Source: Nannochloropsis oceanica
Taxonomy: Eukaryota > Sar > Eustigmatophyceae > Eustigmatales > Monodopsidaceae
Length of the DNA: 64,000 nt
NCBI GenBank assembly: GCA_004519485.1
Contig: CP038114.1
Location: 62,001 to 126,000 of the forward strand
Direction: 5' to 3'
The translations under genes and the position numbers were made by a program. Under the pieces are notes generated by a model. It saw nothing but the letters and a program-made list of their open reading frames with translations, was not told where the DNA came from and did no database searches. Position 1 is the stretch's first letter; the number at the start of each line of letters is the position of its first letter. Positions 22,400 to 34,400 of the stretch are shown piece by piece.

Positions 22400-23559
22400 A
22401 TGTGGAATGCCGTTGCAGGTGTTGCCACCAGAAGAAGACCGCGACCTCCGCGCCTCCTCCTCCTTCAAACAAACAGTGACCTCAGCGGGTTTAGACAACA
22501 CCCCTCTATTCCCCCATCGTTCCCATGCCGCGCCCGCCAGCACTCCAGTAGCAGCAACAGCAACTACTGCTTTGACAGGAGCAGAAACAGCAGGAGCGCC
22601 CATTTTTCCTCGAATCCCTCTTCCTCAGACAGCCCCTTTCGGCCTCGCATCGGCGGTAGCGGTCGTCGTCCATCCCGCCGCCGCTTCCCCGCCCCCCCCC
22701 CCTCCTTGTCCTCCCCCGAGGAATGGCTTTCTTCCAAGAACCATGAGCGAATTAAACTAGGCTTTGCTATTTTACGAGCGTCCACAGGCGACTTGCGAGC
22801 ACGCCATTTGTACTTGGTGGAGCTGATGCAGCGTTGTCATGGTAAGGGAATGCATCGGGAGGTCTTACGGACATTCCAGGAATTGTGCGAGTTGAAGCAG
22901 GAGGAGTACGCTGCTAGCAAACGAGACCCTTCCTCATCGCCATCATCATTATCATCATTGTCGCCATTGAGCATGAGTAGTAGTAATAAGTGTGACAAAT
23001 ACGTCCCGATTTCACCAAGCGAGGTGGCGCTGGCCTTAAACGCGGCCGTGGCGTCCAATCACACGGTGGCCATGGATAGGGCAGTCAAGGGATTTTTCAA
23101 TTCATTCCCACGCGATCCCAAGAGTGGAAGAGTGATCATGGCAGAGGGCGAAGAAAAGTCGGGCGAGAAAGGCCCGAAATGGTGGGAGTTGATTGCAGCA
23201 GTGATGCCGAAGGAAGGCGGCTGGAGGGCCATGGAGGCTCTTTATCAAGAGGCAAGACGACAGGGGGTGCTTGAGGGGAAGGATAAAAAGAAGGAAGGGG
23301 GATTGAGAGCCAAATTGTTGGAGATATTGGAAGAGGCGGCTGCCAGGTCAGCGGCAGCAGGACCAGCAGCTGTGGAAGGAGGGCGAGGGAGGGAGGGAGG
23401 TAGGTGGATGGGGAGGGAGTTGGAACTGTCGCGGGAAAGCAGTATAGAAGAGTTGCTGCTGGGGACCTTGTCGCCTTCTATGGCACCACGGGCACTGTGG
23501 CTGCTGGAGACAATTGAGGAGGGAGAGGAGGAGGAAGGGAATGGGAATGGCCTTAGCAC

Positions 23560-23600
<41 letters not shown>

Positions 23601-25357
23601 AGAGAAAGAAACCGACTTCCGCAGATTACCATGGAGTCATTTATTTATTGGTGCGGGGGGGATTGGTCGACGAGGGGCTTGCCCTGCTTCGGCGTCTGGT
23701 AGCCCAGGGGGATGAGAGGCCCTTGCGCTCATCTTATCGAGTCCTTATATCCGGGTACTGTCGGCTGGGACGGAGGAAGAGTGCTCTGTACCTCCTGCAG
23801 GACCTGAGACAGTGGAGGAGTAAAAGAGGGGCAGGAGGGGAGGATGAGTATGAGGAGCAAGAGGAGGAAGAGAGGGAGTGCGTCAGGTTGATTGAGGGAA
23901 TTGGGCGGGCAGAAGGGGAGGGGGAGAAGGAGGAAGGACAGGAGGCCCAGCAGCAGCTGTTGCAGCCACGCCACGTGAAGGAGGAGGGGGAGAAAGGGGG
24001 GGAGAGGCTGTCGACCTCACGACTGCTGCGGTCCTTGACGGATAGATATGGCCTGGCTCTTCCTTTATCGTCGTATAGCCGGGTGATGAAGGGCCTGGGG
24101 GAGGGCGGGAGGGAGGACGAGGCGTTGGAGTTGTTAAAGAACATGAGGGCCCGAGGCCTTAAGCCGGACGTGTGGTGCAGTAACTACGCTCTCATGGCAT
24201 GCGCGAGGAGTGAGGGGAAGGAGGGAGGGAGGGTCGTCTGGGAGGTGTTGGATGAGATGGAGGAGGAGGAGAGGAGTGCCTTTACCTATTCCTTGGTCAT
24301 CGAGGGATTGGGAAAGGCGGGGCGGTGGGAGGAGGCCAGGGGGGTTTTGTTTGAGATGAAGAAAAAGGGGATTCAGCCTTCTGTGGGGTGTTACAGCTCG
24401 GCTATAAACGCATTGGGGAAGGCAGGGAGGGCGATGGAGGCCTTGGAATTGCTGGACAAGATGAAGGAGGAGGAGGGGGAGGGAGGGAGGGAGGTAGGGG
24501 TGAAGCCCAATGCGGTGGTGTACACTGCGGCGATCGATGCGTGTGCAAGGAGTGGAATGGTAGAGGAGGCGGTGGGCCTGTTGAGAGAGATGGAGGGAGG
24601 GAGGGAGGGAGGGGGCCTGCCTCCGAACCCTGTGGCGTATGGATGCGCGATCAATGCTTGCGCAAAGGCCAGGGAGGGACGGAAGGCGGTTATGCTGTTG
24701 AGGGAGATGCAGAAGAAGGGCTTGGAAGTGACGGAGATTCACTACGGCGCCGCTATCAACGGCCTAAACCTAAGCGAGGAGGACGATGAACTTTTGTTGC
24801 ATCTCTACGAGGAGGCGAGAGGGAGGGGGGTGACGATGGTGGTGGGCATGTGGGCGGCTGCTATCAAAGCAGGGGATCGGATGGGGGCCTATGAAAGAGT
24901 ACTGAAGGTGGGAGGAGAGATGATGGAGTGTGGACAGAGTCCGAACAAGAAGGCCTTGAAATTGTTGATGCTAGCGGCGGAGAGGGGTGGGAGGTATGAG
25001 GAGGGGGTGGGACTGTTTGAGAGGGTCGTGGGAGAAGGAGGGATGGAGCCGTGTGAGGCGGCGAATAAGTATGCCTTGGTGTGTGCAGAGAAGGTGGGGA
25101 ATACGATGACGATGTTGGGATGCATGAAGAGGGCTGAGAGGATGGGTTGGAGAGGAGAGGGGAAGGGGGTGGAAGAGTGGATGTGCCGCTTGGCGGCACG
25201 GGCGTTAAATCGGGTGGAAATAGAGAAGGAGTGCATAGGAGGGTGGGATGAAAAGGAGAGGTGGATGGCAGTAGCGGAATTGGAGGCGATGGTGGGGTTG
25301 TGGAGGAGGAGAGCGGAAGAGGAGACCTGGCGGAAGAAAAACGGGGGAGGGGTGTGA
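22400..25357 (+). CDS. Pentatricopeptide repeat (PPR) protein, probably organellar
   Basis: A single exon from ATG at 22400, 985 residues. PPR proteins bind organellar RNA base by base. The N-terminus is Arg- and Ser-rich with few acids (MWNAVAGVATRRRPRPPRLL), which fits a mitochondrial presequence; no AF-type plastid signal is seen. Repeats of about 35 residues fill the second half, for example PLSSYSRVMKGLGEGGREDEA, PSVGCYSSAINALGKAGRAM, PNAVVYTAAIDACARSGMVE and PNPVAYGCAINACAKAREGR, so about eight or more motifs. The first third holds Ser-rich and polypurine-coded Gly/Arg/Glu inserts, and one insert (GGREGG) lies between two repeats. A poly-Ser run from AGC repeats is at about 23558-23597. 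No C-terminal editing (DYW) or SMR domain is seen. The RNA target is unknown. Confidence 0.88.
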
Positions 25358-27089
25358 TGGAAGAAAGGAGAGGTAGAGTTTGAGGGGGAGACGAAGATTG
25401 GGTCATAGGTGAGTGTGAAAGATGGGAGAAGGGCAAATGTGAGCAAGATCAGCTAGGGGTGACAGGACAAAAAAGGGAGGGGAACAGCATATGCAAACAA
25501 TGTACAATTTTGACGGAAGTGAATCAAGAAGAATATATATATATCAATGCAGGGGTGGACACTGGACTCGATTTTTTCAGTACTTGGCGAAGCCGGGAAT
25601 TGGACCCATCTACAAAAACAAATGGATTTGGTATGATATCCTGTCCGCTCTAATCCACTGGGAACCCTGGTGCTCGGGTGACCAAGCATAAAATAAGCCC
25701 GGGATAAGGAAGGCAGAAGGGAAAAGGATTAGAAAAGGGAAAAGAGAAATAGAAGATATGTGAATGAGCAATCAGGGAGCGCTCGAACTATACGAGTTTT
25801 GATGGACAGAGCCGAGCGTTCGATTTTCGAACCAATTCGAATTTGATGAGCTCCAAGTGCGAGACTCGGGCGCCGGAGTTGGAACTCGGATCGACCTTTA
25901 CTTTATGCTAAGGCCCTTTTTAGGGTCTAGAGCGGTTTGGAGATGGGTCGCTGTATACGAATCGATCGCAAATTCTTGGGAAAAGCAAAAGACTATCCAG
26001 TCCAGCTTCAGATTCGATTATTGAGTCACTGAAAAGGGTAGTAGCGAAGTGGTGTCATCGTCGTAGTGGCCCTTGCTTTTTGGATTAAAGAACACGCCGT
26101 AATATAATTCGTGCACGCGGCCTTACTGATCGTCCTTGATGAAAGCGTCGCATGACGACTTGTATTCGTGCATGTTTTCCATCAAGGCTACTACCTTCCA
26201 TGTGTATGTGTAGAGGGGGCGAGAGCTGGAGACCAAGTTTCTTCACCTCCCACTTTGTTTGGGGGAGGGATGCCTTTAATTTCTATCACGCGCTGCGGAT
26301 CGGGTATCATAGCATCATCTGTTTGCGCTTGACTGAAGTCCCAGACCAAATGCGGAGTTTAATTATTCCACGGACGGTGCCAAATAAGTTAGTTATGATA
26401 TCAAAAACATCGAAAAACTCTAGTGAAAAGGCTCCCATTGGAAAGGATACTGAATTGTAAGAATTGGTCGATACCTTTCAGAAACTTCAGCATTCTCTTC
26501 CACTATTCGAGGATTTTGTAGGACGCCCGTTTTCCGAGGGTGCAAGCACAAATTAGGGAGGAAAGGATGCGCAATGCGCGCAGTAATTTAAGGGTGCCTT
26601 GGGGGGGGGGCTTAGTCTGTGCGATTTTCCGAACGGATCACGAGAAAGTGTAGTCGAGAAGGCCAAGAACGAGCTATATTTTGCCTGATTTGTGCACAGG
26701 ACACTCGTGGAAGGGAGGTGACCATTGACTCAGGAGGTTATCTCCGCTCTTCTTTCAGGTTGCGAGACAAGTCCGTGCTTGCCCGTTCTGCTTTCCCCGC
26801 ACAAACGAAGGGACAACATTCCTTAAAAAATGAATTGACAATAGTGATTTAAACACAAACTATATCTCTTTCTCCTTTAAAATCTTACTTATCTCTCTGA
26901 TTCTTTCTCTTCGACTATCTTGATTAAGTGGAAATCGATTATCGCTTAGCGGCACGTACACCCATATTTGAGAAAATAAGTCTTCCTGGCTCACGCTCTT
27001 GCGTTGGCCTTGCCTGTTCTTACGGCGCCGTCGTCGTCATTGTGGCGGCTGTGTTAATCTCTGGGTTTAGCGATCCCAGTTGCTGCCTG

Positions 27090-27495
27090 CTCTTTGGTCG
27101 CCCTAAGCATCCCATTTTCCAGCCCCTTGGACGAAAATGTTTCTTTGATAGCTGAGCGAAACAGCTTCGAAAGTGTCTCATCCCGGTCGACAAACCGCAT
27201 TATCTCGGGCATGGCTAGCTACGTGTCAAATGTATGGTTCTCCGCCACCTCCCGCAGTACTCGTGCGTTCACCCAAGGGAAATGCAAATCATTGAACACA
27301 TCCTGCAGTTCCTCCACCGCCTTACTATCTCCCGCCTGCGCCCGCTGGAAGATATCTTGTGTAGCAGGGTTGGGATCAGTGGCCAATTTGGCATTGATGC
27401 CAACGGTTTATTGCGAATCCTTGATTTTGCCAAATACCACCTTGGCGAAGGTTAGGACATTTTGCATCCCTCGTGTGAAGCCCTTGGCAGTCTAA
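27090..27495 (-). pseudogene. Decayed protein-coding remnant of unknown family
   Basis: Read on the minus strand, one frame gives balanced protein-like stretches interrupted by a few stops: KGFTRGMQNVLTFAKVVFGK, then ATQDIFQRAQAGDSKAVEEL, VNARVLREVAENHTFDT and MPEIMRFVDRDETLSKLFR. The opposite strand is open for 133 codons, but that product is Ser/Cys-rich and looks like a shadow. I do not recognise the family. It may be a dead host gene or part of an old mobile element; age cannot be judged from one copy. Confidence 0.45.
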
Positions 27496-27990
27496 CATGA
27501 AAGGGAGGGACAGGAATGATAAAAGAAGGAAGATAGAAATGATGAGATCAATAGCTTCAATGCAAAAGTAGTAAAAAATGGTATGTCTCAACGTATTCGG
27601 ATTGTGAGTATCATCTAGAATGCGAAAGTGGTTGGTAGAGATTGTCGAGCGCCTTCAACACAAATGACGTCAATGTCATCTCATCTCAATTCATTATTGC
27701 TTCAACGACACGATTTCCTTCCATATTTTGCACACCTTGCGTCCCTGCTCGCGCTCAGACGTACCTGCTCATCATTCAAGCGTTTGCCACAGCAGCTACG
27801 TGCTTGCACCACATCTGGCCATGCCAAGCGCTGCGCCTCAGCGGTAGTATACGTAGGGGATGGCAAGCCTCACAAAGAACCAACCAGATGCTTCGATAAT
27901 TGTGTACCTAGTAGGACCCATCGTACAAGCCTGGATAAAGTAAATGGTAAGCTGCAGTCAGTAGCATGATACAATGGTGGGTACCTTAAC

Positions 27991-28290
27991 GGACTTTACA
28001 GAAAGTAATGTCATCTACTTCTATCTTAATGCGAGCACCAAATCAAGCCCGCCCCGCATGACGCGGTAAACGCCGGCATCAGGCCACTGGCGTTTTCGCG
28101 GGACAATGACGCCATCCCGCTCTGAACAAGCCGCTCCTTTGGCTGCCGGTCATCTCGTGCCAACGAGTGGGATTGATGTCGGCATCTACCCAGTCATGCG
28201 GGGCGGGCTTATTTGGTGCTCACATTAAGATAGAAGTAGATGTCATCACGCCGGAGGCAAATCACGTGATGGTGATTAAAACCCCAAACC
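27991..28290. mobile_element. Non-autonomous inverted-repeat element, copy B (rearranged)
   Basis: It starts with a terminal motif (GGACTTTACAGAAAGT) shared with the neighbouring copy. Two long inverted arms follow, 28008-28062 and 28193-28246, about 54 bases each and about 95 percent complementary by eye. The spacer includes a GC-rich core with GCCGGCATCAGGCCACTGGCG at 28072-28092. The right half continues with a GTGATGGTGATTAAAACCCC box also found in the other copies. No coding capacity. Confidence 0.65.
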
Positions 28291-28494
28291 GGACTAGACA
28301 GAAAGTTACGTAAGTTTTCTGCTCTTTTTATTTATTTGGGTTTCAATCACCATCACGGTCATTGCCACCTACATGATGGCATCTACTTCTATCATAATGT
28401 GAGCACCAAATTAAGCCCGCCAGTGTACCGGTACACTTTCCCGTCTATTTGAATAAAAAGAGCAAAAATCTTACACAACTATCTGTATAGTCCG
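28291..28494. mobile_element. MITE-like element, copy A, with 43-base terminal inverted repeats
   Basis: The left terminus 28291-28333 (GGACTAGACAGAAAGTTACG...) and the right terminus 28452-28494, reverse-complemented (GGACTATACAGATAGTTGTG...), agree at about 36 of 43 positions. The 204-base element has no reading frame. Its interior holds boxes shared with copies B and C, and a perfect 16-base palindrome at 28422-28437. The target duplication is not clear. This fits a miniature inverted-repeat DNA transposon moved by a transposase from elsewhere. Confidence 0.65.
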
Positions 28495-28959
28495 TACGGA
28501 TTATGATTCTTATAATTAAAGATTGGCAGTACCTTCCGTACTGCTGTATACCGAAATAACGTTTGAATCCTCCAAACCCCGGCACTATAATCACTTCACG
28601 AAAAGGAATACAAGTTGGGCTCGCAGGAAGTTGGGAGAAGCGCCGTGCGTAGAGAACCCTGGGATAACAAATGGAGTGTTCAGTGTCAGTCAATGTTGAT
28701 AATCACGCCGGTAACATTTTCTAGTCATCAGTATGACGAATATAGGCACCAATTGGTGCCTTAAATAAGAAAGTGGCCACGTGAATAGATCTGCTTACGC
28801 TATATATGAAGTCTTTATATACGATAAATTAACATTAGAAAATTGTAGCATTTCCTTCTCAATTAATGTATTTTTTCGTAATTTTGTTGTATATTTTTTA
28901 CGATATGTATATTTTTTACGATATTTCTACCTCCGTTTGGACACCATTTTATCAAGTGA

Positions 28960-29137
28960 AAACGCCAGTGGCCTGATGCCGGCAGCTTCCCCCTCATGCG
29001 GGGCGGGCTTATTTTGGTGCTCAAAACATGATAGAAGGAGATGTCTTTATGCCGGTGACAAGGCTCGTTATGGTGATTAAAACCCCAAAAAAGTAAAAAA
29101 AGCCAAAAACTTACACAATTTTCTGTATAGTCCGTAT
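28960..29137. mobile_element. Partial copy C of the same inverted-repeat family
   Basis: It contains the GC core in the opposite orientation (CGCCAGTGGCCTGATGCCGGC, about 28961-28981), then the GCGGGGCGGGCTTATTTTGG box, the GGTGATTAAAACCCC box and the right terminal motif (ACACAATTTTCTGTATAGTCC) ending at about 29137. The matching left terminus was not found, so this copy looks truncated. Confidence 0.55.
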
Positions 29138-31434
29138 GATTCACGGGGCCCTCCGTTTTTACTCTTCCATATCAAGAATAGCACCCTGACAGGAATATGA
29201 TGAGTTTGTGATTTCTCACAGCCTCAAAAAAATATGAAAGCACCTTTGTCTATCATCTGCCACATTTAGTATCTAATGTATGTCCATAGAACCTTGTTGC
29301 GTGACCAACTTGCCTTCTACTGCGGCCAGATGGTCACGCAACCCAAGAATGACACTTCGATCTGCTACAGATGTAAACAAGAGTGCTGCAATTGTAGATA
29401 GGAGTGCGCATTGATGAAGCACTTGCAGCGCCAACACAGTACGACGATCTTGGTGAAAGTAACGCTCTTCCCTTCCGACATTTTCTCACGGTGAGACTAG
29501 AGACTTATCTGAAATATCCATTTATCAATTCAGGACGAATGAAACAGCTTACTGTATGCTGTACCTCCCAAGAGAAGTCATAAGGACCTGGCCGGCTTGA
29601 TTACCGGGCCACCAGGACAACTAGAGGTTAGTGGTAGAGGCTACACTCGAAAAAGTGGATCGACAGGCGTGCATGCCATTAAAGCCTCATCACCACCCAT
29701 CTGGCTTGCTTGCGGTATTTTAATTGCGCTGCACGTTACTCCGGACCGGCTTTTGAGCGGAGTTTCTGATTGCATGGCTCGGTACCGGTTGACCCTTCCT
29801 CTTTCCTATCCCAAATCGCATTCTCGACTTCAAGGGGCGCAGGCAAGTGCGGTGTCATAGAGGCAACGGAGCGGAATATGGTAGAAATAAGAAGAGGGGA
29901 TGAGGATGTAGGGTAGGAAGGGAATATTTTGCCGCGAAAGACACATGAGACAGCACTTTACACCAATATATGCCCTAAAGAAAATATGGAATGAGATGTG
30001 AGACTTAGATAAGGTGGTTCGTCATATGTCAGAAGCCACTAGTGGACGAGGTAGGAGGCAAAATAAAGCCCCCACACTTCCTAGAATGCTAAATATGGAC
30101 TGTACGGGAAGGACTGAGTTTCCAATCACTGAGCAATGTCTCGCAAAAGCGGAGTCTGCCACAATTTGGGCCCCTCAAAATTGAGAAAATAAGTCTAATT
30201 TTATAGGAGAGTAAGTGCTTAACGACTTAGAGCTCCCAGGATTGCCGGTGTTTACATTATGCACAAAAGGGTGAGCGGGTGAAGAGGTCCCGGTAATGAT
30301 TCAGCAGATGTTCTATCTCACACGTCTTGCCGCACAAAGTGGGACCACGACTCCAAATCACAACTCAAAATATTGTATCATGACCACAATACACCCATCT
30401 TTCGTGCAGGAAGCGGAGAAAAGGCGTCGAAAGACGCTATTACAATCCGTGGGCGGCGGGTGGGGTGGTAGGGAAATTTGGCATTCGATGCTCTTTTCGG
30501 CTTTTCCTCTGCAATTGGTACCCATTTTCCAAGGCACACCTACAGACGTAGATGCAGAAAATTATGGACTACAACATTGTTCAGGCGAGTCGGTATTGAT
30601 ACTCCTCGATTGTTGTGCTTTTCGGCTTTCCACGCCTTGATTTTTGCTTTCATTTGTTCGTCAAAGCAGTTTCACTCTGATCTTCCCTCCAAACACGTGA
30701 TTTTCCAAGGACATTAATTCTGAATTTAGCCTCTTTCAAGACCAAACTAGTGAACAGATTTAGAGTGTCGAACCATCATAATGTTAAAATGTAATGGTTG
30801 GCCATGATTACTGATTATTATCATGTCTTTAGCCTAGCCAAAGAGCTGGTACTGCATCATGTGAAGTTCCCGCCGATGTGGCGTCATGGTGATGGTTGAT
30901 GTTCGAAACGCTGACTTGCCCCGCGACACGCGCCACCTGAGAGCACAAAGCAGAGCTTAACATCACCATGAAGACAAAGACAATATACAACGCTCATAGC
31001 TTCGCCAAAAAAAAAATGCTCGGTAATAATACTCTCAATGGCATATCGAAAGAGGAAGAGGGGTATTACATACACAGTGTGGGTGCAAGGGGAGCGTGAC
31101 AGGGAGAGAGTCTGGGGGCGAATGGAAATGCCACGCGAAGGTGTTGGAACATACCGCAAAGTCTCAGCCCCTTTTTCACTTCCCCGTCCCCTCCATGCTG
31201 TCCCCACGGCGCAGTGTTTTGAAGACACTACTCTATGTATGTGTATGTATGAATGGATACGGGTGTACACAGCACAGTGTGAGGTTAAAGGCACTTCAGA
31301 CAAGTAGCTGGCCAATATGAAATTTGAATCCTCCTGTCATTCTTGTAGCCGTGCCGCCATTGACACCGTCAAGCCCCCCCCCCACAAACAGACGGCGACA
31401 AAGGAGGAACTTGCAATTAGACATTATCATTACC

Positions 31435-34400
31435 ATGCCACCGCCAGAAGCGGGTAACCCGGCGTGGCAGGCGGCGGGTCTCCGCAGTACTACTTGCCAT
31501 AATGAACAGGGAGAGCCTCGCGACGCTGAGCCTAGTGAAGGTCCGACTCCTCGACCAAAACCAGAACCGCGACCGTCACTATTAACGCCACCACCAAGTT
31601 CTAGCAGGTCATGGCGGGGGAGGCTAGCCAGTACGATACTAGTCTTGGCAGCTGTCGGACTGGTCGTTGCCGCCTTTATTCCGGTAAGTTTCGATCATGA
31701 CAGCTTGGATAGTGATCTTCACTTCAAATGTTATGGTTATGTAATCATTCACTGGACTTTGCCGCTGTCATCTTTAATCTATGTTAAGGCAAAGCATGGG
31801 CGACTACACCAACCGCGACCCAGAACGCACAAATAGGCCCCAAGCTCACGCCCTGAACGACGTGGGATCCTACCTCTCCCGATACACATGCACACAGAGA
31901 CCACGCCACACCGCATTCTCGCCGCCATCCGAGCAGTCACAAGTTGAAATAGTATCAGTACAAGCGTTTGATGGTGACCAGATTCCCTCTTCAACAGCAA
32001 CAAGCCCACCCGGATCAGAGGCGGCAGAGATCGCAACTGTCCTACCCGGGACGAAGAGCTCGACGACCGTAACTCCGGGCTCGCCGACTACCACCACGGG
32101 CTCGTCGACTGCTGCGATCAAAACCAAGGACCTTTTCACCTCCACGCTCCTGGCAGGGGGCCTCCAAAGTGTCCAGCAGGAACAGCAGGCAGGAGCACCA
32201 TCGGCGTCTAAGGGAGTATGCTTCGCGAGCGACATGCCCGAGCTTCTGGAGGCCCTAGATGACGATTCGGGCTGTAGCATCATTAACTTGGTAATATTAG
32301 CGGATGAAAGCAACGGAGAGAACGGCAATGACACCCCTTTTATTTTCGAAAACGAAGTACTAGTTTCGAGCCGGGTCGTAATTCAAGGCAACAGTGTGGT
32401 GCTCCCGCTCTTGGACTGCAGCTCATCGATTCGATGCTTTCGAGTCCTGACCGGTGGGTATCTGGAGCTGCGATATGTGCGAATCAATCAATCAAATGTT
32501 GGAGTGTTGCGTCCTGTGAGACCCCTTCTTGAGGGAATAACGCCCACGGGGATGGTAAAAGAGTACCGGGGGAGCAGTGTCTATTTTGAACCAGATGCGA
32601 CGGGCGGTCGATTCTTGGGCGTTATTTTCGACGATGATCAGAGCGATGAGTTTGAACAGATTCTGGAACAGAGCTTGGCCTTAACGAGTAATCGCATATA
32701 CGGTGGCTTCATTTTTATGGCTGGTGGACGGTTGGAATTCGAATTGTGCTTGTTTTGGGATTTCGAATATATGACCCCCTTGGATCGGATCTACGTGGGC
32801 GGGGACGTGTTGGTCTTGGCGGGAGAAGTGAGCTTCATTGGCTGTGTCTGGATTTATACAACCTTTTTTGGTCTTGAGAATGGTGCGGGGTTCAACATCG
32901 CCTTGTTGGGCGGCGTGGCCACGTACACGCTTTGTGAGGTACGTTTTGCTTTTGCTAGCCCTTAGCCTTTCAAACCGTTATCCTAGCATGGCCGTTATCC
33001 TAGCATGGCACCCCACCTCCTTCCCCATTTCTTGTCTCACAGTTCGCGGAAATCAATGGATTCCTGGGCATGAACGGCGTCGGACAGGCCTTCATGGTCG
33101 CTGGAGGGGTTCAAGTCCTCACGGGCTGCTCCCTTACCTATTTTAGTATTGCCGCATTTTTCAGTGGGACCGGGGAAATGACTGTGTTCGGGGGCGCAAT
33201 TATTGCTGTGGGCACGAGCTTGGTTGATGCCTATGGCTTGCTTGCGTCGTTTGGCGCGGGTATGGATTATTGTGTTACTGCGGGGTTGCTGGTCCACATT
33301 GGCTCGACAGTCAAACAGTACTCCGGACCTTTGACGATGAATATGGTGGGGGGCTATAGCTTCTTGGGGACTGGGACGTATGTGGGAATTGGCTCACCTG
33401 CTTTGGCCACAGTGACGACTATTCAGGAGTCAGGCACGGTGAGTACCAGGCAGAGAGGGGGGGGGGAGAGGGGAGTTTATTTCACTTCCACATGCGTGTG
33501 CTTCGTCTGCGCATGTACTCGATCTTGACTTTTCTCCTGCCATCCTCCTTCCCTCTTTCCTTTCCTCTCCCCACCTCCCTTCGTTTCTAGGGCGGCACCT
33601 GGTACAATGCGGCGGGGGTCAGCACCTTCATTGGCTGTAGCATCACTGAATTCACCGGCATCTCGGCTGCCAACATCTTGGGGGAATTTGCGGCGGTTAG
33701 TGGTAAGTGAATAGGGAGAAATAGATAAGAGGAAAAGAGGCAGGGTATCTTGTGCTGAGCAGCGACTCCTGAACAAGTTTCACACGTGACATCCTCTCCC
33801 TTTCTCCCTCCCCTCTTCCTTCCTTTCTTTCTTCCGTTCTCTCTTCTTCCCAGCTGGTTTGCTCATCTGGATCGGGAGCCCCTTCATCGAGTACAGCGGC
33901 ATAGAATATTTTAAAGGCCTGGGAGGAACCGCGTACGTCGGCACAGGAGCTGCTGTTTTCGGTTACTCCCCTCTCGTGGAGGCAATCGGTATAGTGAATC
34001 CGCACACCGACTTTTGGATTCAAGGGAGTTGTGAGTCCTATGAGGGTGAATGGGCTAGTGGGCCATTGTTTTTCGTGACGGGGAGTCCTCCGGGCAATTG
34101 TCAGGATCATGTGGCGACTCCTCCGCCGGAAAGGAGGAGAGAAAGGGAGGTGGAGGAAGGAGCGAGGGAGGACGAGGAAGGAGCGGTGGGGTTGTTGGGG
34201 ATGGTGGGGGAGGAGAGAAGAGAGTTCTTCAATTCATTGTTTCGGAATAGTGCAAAGAATGAGATGAAAGGCGGGAGGAGGACGAGGCATCTATCTTCAT
34301 CCCTCTTTCCTTCTTCAAAAGGAGGAGAACGAGAGGAAGAGAAGGATATAGGCATCTGGATCCATCACTCGAAGACTCGGCAGATGAACTTCTCTGACTC

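Larger units (their letters stand above)
25358..31434. other. Six-kilobase gene-poor, A+T-richer island
   Basis: No intact gene is supported. Compared with both flanks the stretch is richer in A+T and lacks the polypurine inserts and C/T tracts. It contains a decayed coding stretch (about 27090-27495), an inverted-repeat element family (27991-29140) and short palindromes (AGTGTACCGGTACACT at 28422-28437, AGGCACCAATTGGTGCCT near 28743-28760). The frames here are short. It looks like a transposon and pseudogene graveyard between two euchromatic gene blocks. Confidence 0.6.

Noticed and set aside
22167-22472. Longer N-terminus for the SET protein
   Set aside because: It would overlap the divergent PPR gene start, and the added residues are Arg/His-rich noise; ATG at 22166 is sufficient.
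25560-25690. Possible tRNA-like stretch
   Set aside because: I could not draw a cloverleaf with a T-loop GTTCRANNC and a proper anticodon arm on either strand.
27094-27495. 133-codon plus-strand frame
   Set aside because: Ser/Cys-rich shadow; the minus strand reads as the better, though broken, coding strand.
28008-28246. Inverted arms considered as a structured RNA gene or hairpin terminator
   Set aside because: The same ends and core recur in two more copies with terminal repeats, which fits a small transposon better.
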